Assembly (NCBI GenBank): GCA_021442965.1 | Contig: JABUUX010000435.1 | Span: 1 to 21,279, forward strand | Reading direction: 5' to 3' | Length of the DNA stretch: 21,279 nt | From: Treponema sp. | GTDB taxonomy: Bacteria; Spirochaetota; Spirochaetia; Treponematales; Treponemataceae | Part shown: positions 16,920 through 21,279 of the stretch, one piece after another | Layout of the letters: the number at the start of each line of letters is the position of its first letter | Numbering within the stretch: the stretch's first letter is position 1 | Notes under the pieces: model-generated | Told to the model about the DNA's origin: nothing | The model's input: the letters and a program-made list of their open reading frames with translations, nothing else | Database searches by the model: none | Translations under genes and position numbers: made by a program

Positions 16920-18886
16920 TTTAATGCCGATTTTTCTTTTTTCAGTCTTTTTTCTTCGTATTGTTTTTCATCAGCTTCTTGAAGTAAAAGTCCAAGCACA
17001 TAATGTTCTGAATTAAATTCAGTAAACCCAAGGCTTATAGAGATAGAAAAAACTTCTCCGGATTGTTTATTCCACAAGTCACATTCTTCTGTAACACGGG
17101 ATTTTATTTTTTGGAAATTTTTTTCGAACAGACCTGGAGCAACAATGGCAAACTCGTCACCACCAATGCGCCCAATAACATCACTTGCACGAAAAACTTT
17201 CTGTAGAATTTCAGCTTCGGCAATAATAGCTCTGTCTCCGGCATCATGTCCGTACGTGTCATTTATGGTTTTGAGACCGTCCATGTCTCCAAAAATAACC
17301 AGCCCTGTTTTACTCTGTTTCAAACTGACGTTAATAATGTCTTGCCCCAGGTTCATATAACCGCGTCTGTTTAAAACATGTGTAAGATCGTCTGTACGTG
17401 AAATCTCTTGCAGAAATTTATTGTTTTTATTCAGAGCTTGTTTTTCAGCTTCTGCTTTAGAGTAATCATAGGCAGTTGCAAGCTGGGCAGAAAGAATTGC
17501 AGTAATGAACTGATACATTGATGGTTCATAAAAACCTGTTTTATAAACCAAGTAACCGAATTGAATTTCGCAATGTGAAAGAGTAACAACGTTATATCTT
17601 TCAGGATAAAAAGTAATTATGTCTTCAGGTATTATGTTGTTATTCGGATTAAAATACAATTTATTTTTAGTGTCAAAGTTGAAAACTTCCTTTGTTGAAT
17701 TATCAAAAGCTGCAAGAAGATAGGCCTTTTTGGGCATATTAAAATGCAGAAACATCTCTTTTTGTTTTATAGGTTTTTCAAACATTACAAGTGCTGCGGA
17801 ACCAATAGAAAAGTCAGTAAGAACCTTTGGAATAGATGCAGAAAATTCTGACAGGCTGATTTTAACTTGAGTATTTGTATAATAATTTTGAATTTGGACA
17901 AGCTGGTCTTTAAGCAAAAGCCAGTCAGAAAGCTGGTTTGTTTTTGCAGCATCAGAATTTGAAACTGTCTTATATTTTTCATCTTTATAATTTGAAAAAT
18001 GATCGTTGCAGTCTATGCAACCACAGGACTGCCTATAGCGAACAAGAGTCGGTATGTGAATAAGATGACTCACTTCTTTTTTATTAAAAATTTTTGATAA
18101 TGCTTGAACAGCAAAGACCCCCTGGTCTTCTGTATTTTGATTTATGGAGGAAAGGGTTGGGCTTGTTATTGTAGAACGTTCCAAATCATCAAAGCCGGTT
18201 ACTATCATCTGGTCAGGAATAGAAATGGAATGCTCCTTACAAAAATCAAGTACAGCATAAGCCATAAGATCATTCAGACAAACTATACTGTCAAAATCTA
18301 AACTGCCGTGAAGCTTTATATATTCATTAAGGGCATCCATTGCTTTGGCATAAGAAAAAAGTCCATACAACAGATGAGATTCATCAAAAGGGATGTTGTT
18401 TTTATTCATCACGTCTTTAAAAACTTTAACGCGTTCAACTGATTCTATGGAATTTTTAGCAGATGCCATAAGTGCAATACGTTTGCAGTTATGCTTTTTT
18501 ATAAGGTGAGTAATTGTTTCTTCAAGGCCGGGTTTGCAGTCAACCATAATGCTGGTGCAATTTGGTATATCTATACCCAGACTGATTACCGGAAGCGGTG
18601 AAAAACTGTGAATGTATTCAAGAAGATTTTCAAATGAAATGTGAGTACAATGAACAGAAGAAGTGATAATAAGTCCATCCAGATTATACTCGTTTATGAG
18701 TGAAGCAACGGACCTGCTTTGATATTGGAAAGGTGAATACGAAAAACCGTATTCACCTGCCGGAAAGACGAAAAGAGTACAGTTGTATTCACGGCATCCT
18801 TTTTCGATTCCTCGAATAAGAGATTTATTGTAATCAGAGGTCTCATCATTGATTAAAAAGCCAATTCTGGGATACTTATTACTCAT
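16916..18886 (-). CDS. LacI-like sensor / GGDEF diguanylate cyclase (copy 2)
   Basis: This 656-aa paralogue has the same order as the copy at 2798-4717. A LacI/RbsB-type ligand-binding domain (5-283; ISLGIDIPN, FDSIVCLNDLMAYAV, MIVTGFDDLERS) has no DNA-binding helix-turn-helix and no signal peptide. A cysteine cluster RQSCGCIDC (285-293) comes next, then a GAF-like middle region (about 315-470; FNPNNNIIPE, FGYLVYK) and a coiled coil. The GGDEF domain (about 495-650) has D534-x-D536, NDTYGHDAGD, an intact GGDEF at 575-579 and the RxxD feedback site at 566-569. It should synthesise c-di-GMP in response to a cytoplasmic ligand. It follows luxS by 44 bp with no terminator, has an AAGGAT ribosome site 5 bases before its ATG, and overlaps the folate gene. 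The genetic link to luxS makes AI-2 or a related furanone/sugar a candidate ligand; this is inference. Confidence 0.92.
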   Translation of the reverse strand: MSNKYPRIGFLINDETSDYNKSLIRGIEKGCREYNCTLFVFPAGEYGFSYSPFQYQSRSVASLINEYNLDGLIITSSVHCTHISFENLLEYIHSFSPLPVISLGIDIPNCTSIMVDCKPGLEETITHLIKKHNCKRIALMASAKNSIESVERVKVFKDVMNKNNIPFDESHLLYGLFSYAKAMDALNEYIKLHGSLDFDSIVCLNDLMAYAVLDFCKEHSISIPDQMIVTGFDDLERSTITSPTLSSINQNTEDQGVFAVQALSKIFNKKEVSHLIHIPTLVRYRQSCGCIDCNDHFSNYKDEKYKTVSNSDAAKTNQLSDWLLLKDQLVQIQNYYTNTQVKISLSEFSASIPKVLTDFSIGSAALVMFEKPIKQKEMFLHFNMPKKAYLLAAFDNSTKEVFNFDTKNKLYFNPNNNIIPEDIITFYPERYNVVTLSHCEIQFGYLVYKTGFYEPSMYQFITAILSAQLATAYDYSKAEAEKQALNKNNKFLQEISRTDDLTHVLNRRGYMNLGQDIINVSLKQSKTGLVIFGDMDGLKTINDTYGHDAGDRAIIAEAEILQKVFRASDVIGRIGGDEFAIVAPGLFEKNFQKIKSRVTEECDLWNKQSGEVFSISISLGFTEFNSEHYVLGLLLQEADEKQYEEKRLKKEKSALK

Positions 18887-18930
18887 TTCATCCTTTTGTT
18901 TTATGAAAAACTATTTATGAAAATTGAATT

Positions 18931-19401
18931 TTATACAAAGGCATTCCAACCTTTCTTTTCAATTCCTTTTACCCATTTATCTGCAGCATCTTTGGCACCT
19001 TCCAGATCATGGTCACGATAATTACCGCATTCCTGTTCAGTTGTAGCTGGAACCGGTTTATCCCATACAGCAACTTTTTTTAGAACGTTAAGAAGGTGAT
19101 TACAAACATATTCTTCATCATGATCACCAAAGATGGTAAAGTAAAAACCTGTACGGCAGCCCATAGGTGAAAGGTCAATCACACCTTCCATTTCATCACG
19201 GATATATTCTGCAATAAGATGTTCCAAAGTATGAATTGCTCCTGTAGTAAGGAACTCTTTATTTGGCTGACAAAAACGGATATCAAATTTTGAAACCATA
19301 TCACCTTTTGGTCCCTGTTTTTTTGCAGCAACCCGAACAAAGGGTGCAGTTACTTTTGTATGATCCAGATTAAAACTGTCTACGTTATATTTTTTTTCCA
19401 T
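18931..19401 (-). CDS. luxS: S-ribosylhomocysteine lyase (AI-2 synthase)
   Basis: This 156-aa cytoplasmic metalloenzyme splits S-ribosylhomocysteine into homocysteine and DPD, the precursor of autoinducer-2. The metal ligands H57 and H61 lie in HTLEH (57-61) and C125 in ECGNYRDHDL. The catalytic C82 is in PMGCRTGFYF. The length and all active-site residues are normal for LuxS. The preceding mtnN gene supplies its substrate. The ATG lies 2 bases after the mtnN stop, with AGGGGA inside the mtnN 3' end as the ribosome site. Together they form the two-step SAH detoxification route of the activated methyl cycle. Transcription probably continues into the LacI-GGDEF gene, since no hairpin or T-run follows. 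Confidence 0.97.
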   Translation of the reverse strand: MEKKYNVDSFNLDHTKVTAPFVRVAAKKQGPKGDMVSKFDIRFCQPNKEFLTTGAIHTLEHLIAEYIRDEMEGVIDLSPMGCRTGFYFTIFGDHDEEYVCNHLLNVLKKVAVWDKPVPATTEQECGNYRDHDLEGAKDAADKWVKGIEKKGWNAFV

Positions 19402-19403
19402 AA

Positions 19404-20099
19404 TTAAATTTCCCCTAATACTGATTTTATAAGTTTAGCACACTGCTCTGCGGCTGTATCTTCATTGAACTGATAGGTTTGTTCTGCGCTTTCATCAGCC
19501 ATATCACTCATACATCGTACAATAACAAAGGGAATACCAAAGTTTGTACAAGTGTGAGCAATAGCAGCACCTTCCATTTCTGTACATGCAGGTAAGAAGT
19601 TTGTTTTAATAAAGTCTTTTTTTTCTTTTGTAGAAATGAACTGGTCTCCGGTGGCAACTCTTCCTTTTACAAGTTTTCTTTCTGAAAGTTCAGAGTTTTC
19701 TACAAAGGCCATTTCAACAGCCGAAATAAGTTTTTCATCTGCTTTAAAAGAAACAGGAGCTCCCGGAATCTGACCCAATTTGTAACCAAAAACCTGAATG
19801 TCTACATCGTGATAAATAGCTTCAGAAGAAACTACAAAATCGAACATTCTGAGTCCTGCAGCCATAGCTCCGGCAATACCTGTGTTGATTATTGCATCAG
19901 GTTCAAATTCGCGGATAAGGGTTGAGGCACATACAGATGCATTAACTTTTCCTACGCCACATTTTACTATAACGACATCTTTGCCAATAAGTCTTCCTGA
20001 ATAAAAAGTCAGATTCCCGATTTGTATTTCTTTAGCATCTTTCATTGAAGATAATAAAGATTTTACTTCGGTTTCCATTGCACCAATAATACCTATCAT
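19404..20099 (-). CDS. mtnN: 5'-methylthioadenosine/S-adenosylhomocysteine nucleosidase
   Basis: This 231-aa enzyme removes adenine from SAH, methylthioadenosine and 5'-deoxyadenosine. The N-terminal IGIIGAMETEV carries the general acid region (E11). The purine/ribose site is TEMEGAAIAH (M175, E176), and RCMSDMAD (195-202) carries the catalytic aspartate D199. NTGIAGAMA (72-80) forms the phosphorylase-fold loop. The length matches E. coli Mtn/Pfs. Its start overlaps the upstream small membrane protein gene by 4 bp (ATGA), with AGGAAG as ribosome site. It directly precedes luxS, its metabolic follow-on step. Confidence 0.96.
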   Translation of the reverse strand: MIGIIGAMETEVKSLLSSMKDAKEIQIGNLTFYSGRLIGKDVVIVKCGVGKVNASVCASTLIREFEPDAIINTGIAGAMAAGLRMFDFVVSSEAIYHDVDIQVFGYKLGQIPGAPVSFKADEKLISAVEMAFVENSELSERKLVKGRVATGDQFISTKEKKDFIKTNFLPACTEMEGAAIAHTCTNFGIPFVIVRCMSDMADESAEQTYQFNEDTAAEQCAKLIKSVLGEI

Positions 20100-20476
20100 G
20101 ATTTTAATTCTTCCTTTGTAAAATAGTGATTTAAAACATCATAGCTGAGTTTATCTTTAAGTTTGAATTTTTTTATGGACCAGCGTACTGCATTTTTGTA
20201 GATAATGAATCCGGTAACAAGACCACCAATGAATATAAAAATCATCATGATAGAATAGACTGTACCGCCAATATTTGTTTCTGCAAGATTAAGCCATTTG
20301 AAAACAATAAGAGCTCCCAGAATAAATGAGGCGAACATTATGAACACGGTTTCCAGAATCATAAACAGGCTGGCAAGAATCATAAAAGTTGAAGAGAAAC
20401 GTTTTTTATTGCGCTCGTTAATCTGCTCTTTTTTTAGCTTTTCACGAGAGGCTTCATCCATATCTCTGTAGTCCAT
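20096..20476 (-). CDS. small membrane protein of unknown function
   Basis: This 126-aa protein does not match a family I recognise. It begins with a charged, lysine/glutamate-rich cytoplasmic segment (1-27), then two or three hydrophobic helices (about 29-47, 48-60 and 68-92), and ends in a basic, hydrophilic tail (SIKKFKLKDKLSYDVLNHYF). The charge pattern predicts the N terminus inside. Its ATG shares one base with the lspA stop (TAATG), has GAGGAAAG upstream, and its stop overlaps mtnN. The tight coupling on both sides argues it is a real gene. A role near LspA or in membrane physiology is possible, but nothing in the sequence specifies it. Confidence 0.75.
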   Translation of the reverse strand: MDYRDMDEASREKLKKEQINERNKKRFSSTFMILASLFMILETVFIMFASFILGALIVFKWLNLAETNIGGTVYSIMMIFIFIGGLVTGFIIYKNAVRWSIKKFKLKDKLSYDVLNHYFTKEELKS

Positions 20477-21036
20477 TACTTTCTTTCCTCTTTGTTTTTT
20501 TCTTTGATTTTCTTTTCATCTTCAAATGAAGTAATAATGAAAGAAATGAGAAGAAGTATTCCGCAGATTACAACAGCAGAATCCGCAACATTGAAAGTTG
20601 GCCAGCGACCATAAGGAGAGATTTTAGGAATTGTAAAGAATTTTACGTCAAGAAAATCTACTACACCTTCAGGACGGAAGAAACGGTCTATAAGATTTCC
20701 AAGTCCGCCACCAACTATACCTGTAATGGCCCAGTTCTGAAGTTTTGTAAAAGTATTATTGCGAAAGTAAACTACGCAAACCAAAGCAATGACTACAAGA
20801 GGAACCAGGCGGAACATAATGGCACGCCAAACGGTAGGGAAGTCCGCCCCCATACTGAAAGCAACACCGGTATTTGAAACATGAATCAGGCGGAAAAAAC
20901 CATCCCAAAGTTCAAAACCAATAGTGCCGGGTTCAATATAGTGAACAACAAGAATTTTTGTAATCTGATCCAGAAGGATTACAGCAAGTGCAAGGGCAAA
21001 AGGAATTAACTTTTGCTTAAGTATATTTTTATCCAT
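20476..21036 (-). CDS. lspA: lipoprotein signal peptidase (signal peptidase II)
   Basis: This 186-aa inner-membrane aspartic peptidase cleaves the signal peptide of diacylated prolipoproteins. Four membrane helices are visible (about 10-32, 70-92, 98-115 and 150-170). The conserved boxes are LLDQITK (D23), VSNTGVAFS (54-61), GGGLGNLIDR (109-117), GVVDFLD with catalytic D127, and FNVADS with catalytic D152. A lysine/glutamate-rich cytoplasmic tail follows the last helix and is longer than in E. coli. It is the first gene of the mtnN-luxS run. A near-consensus -10 box ends 8 bases before the ATG and no Shine-Dalgarno is seen. Confidence 0.96.
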   Translation of the reverse strand: MDKNILKQKLIPFALALAVILLDQITKILVVHYIEPGTIGFELWDGFFRLIHVSNTGVAFSMGADFPTVWRAIMFRLVPLVVIALVCVVYFRNNTFTKLQNWAITGIVGGGLGNLIDRFFRPEGVVDFLDVKFFTIPKISPYGRWPTFNVADSAVVICGILLLISFIITSFEDEKKIKEKNKEERK

Positions 21037-21044
21037 ATCTTAAA

Positions 21045-21073
21045 ATTATAGTGGATTTCTACAATATTTTAAA
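21045..21073 (-). promoter_or_regulatory. promoter of the lspA-mtnN-luxS run
   Basis: On the minus strand TTTAAA (21073-21068), a 17-bp spacer and a consensus TATAAT (21050-21045) end 8 bases before the lspA ATG at 21036. The predicted start point is within one or two bases of the ATG. Confidence 0.6.
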
Positions 21074-21074
21074 T

Positions 21075-21111
21075 AAAAACTTACGCCTGGCTGTAAGGGC
21101 GCCAAAGGCGT
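21075..21111 (-). terminator. probable intrinsic terminator of an upstream minus-strand gene
   Basis: On the minus strand ACGCCT and GGC (21111-21106 and 21103-21101) pair with GCC and AGGCGT (21091-21083). This makes a 9-bp GC-rich stem with a 2-base bulge and a 9-base loop, followed after AAG by TTTTTATTT. It would stop transcription from a gene right of the window just before the lspA promoter. Confidence 0.5.
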
Positions 21112-21279
21112 TCTGCAAGGGGGCAAAGTTGTTCTTTTGGTGGTTTCGACGGGCTCAACCACCGTCATACGTAAAACTCAATCACTGAGGGGACGGGCTA
21201 AAACCCCTTGCAGAATGGAGCACGTAAGGTGCGGAACCCTGAAAGACAGGTTCCCGCGAACTTATTCGCGGGCGTCCTT
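21111..21279. repeat. cluster of inverted repeats in intergenic DNA
   Basis: This non-coding, GC-richer segment contains several nested or serial stems. TTCTGCAAGGGG (21111-21122) pairs perfectly with 21204-21215 around a 81-base interior. That interior contains GGTGGTT (21139-21145) pairing with AACCACC (21157-21163). GCAC/GTGC lie at 21220-21223 and 21229-21232. CCCGCGAA (21253-21260) pairs with TTCGCGGG (21265-21272) around a 4-base loop. GACGGGCT also occurs twice (21149-21156 and 21192-21199). The GGTTTCGACGGGCTCAACC core resembles dispersed intergenic palindromes I remember from many genomes. A structured RNA is the alternative. Confidence 0.6.

Noticed and set aside
1..21279. CRISPR array, tRNA/rRNA genes, insertion sequences, toxin-antitoxin or phage genes
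   Set aside because: No regularly spaced direct repeats, no tRNA cloverleaf or rRNA signature, and no transposase, integrase or toxin-like reading frame was recognised on either strand.

Overview
The window looks like a chromosomal segment of a low-GC, host-associated Treponema-type spirochaete. I infer this from protein character: an XPB/Rad25-type helicase with a large partner gene, GGDEF proteins with LacI-like sensor domains, and a sugar-oriented left edge starting with a GH27 alpha-galactosidase. The assignment comes from memory of these families, not a search. I see no rRNA, tRNA, CRISPR, transposase or phage gene. The window reads as core genome plus regulatory genes, with repeat-rich, GC-richer intergenic DNA at both ends.

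Layout. (1) 1-204, minus: the first 68 codons of a GH27 enzyme. (2) 205-488: non-coding, with a 99-bp imperfect inverted repeat and two further hairpins. (3) 489-4717, minus: a LacI-like sensor/GGDEF diguanylate cyclase followed by a dCache chemoreceptor. (4) 4784-7838, plus: a HAD phosphatase, an ECF-transporter S component closed by a strong terminator, and a TrkA-type K+ uptake regulator. (5) 7873-16372, plus: a tightly packed five-gene run of XPB-like helicase, helicase-associated partner, LacI-family repressor, PHP phosphoesterase and an exported M16-family protein that has lost its zinc motif. (6) 16362-21036, minus: a run transcribed lspA > small membrane protein > mtnN (pfs) > luxS > a second LacI-like sensor/GGDEF protein > 5-formyl-THF cyclo-ligase. 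(7) 21037-21279: lspA promoter, a terminator-like hairpin for an unseen upstream minus-strand gene, and a cluster of inverted repeats.

How the genes fit together. MtnN and LuxS recycle S-adenosylhomocysteine and release the AI-2 precursor. The folate cyclo-ligase at the end of the same run feeds one-carbon metabolism. A cytoplasmic sugar-sensor-like diguanylate cyclase sits between them, so AI-2 or sugar status could be read into c-di-GMP; this is a hypothesis. Its paralogue lies upstream of a predicted amino-acid chemoreceptor.

A recurring regulatory pattern is visible. At five transcription-unit starts (MCP, first LacI-GGDEF gene, HAD gene, XPB gene, lspA) a near-consensus -10 box ends only 8-11 bases before the ATG and no Shine-Dalgarno is present. 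Most internal operon genes do have one. This suggests leaderless or near-leaderless mRNAs for lead genes.
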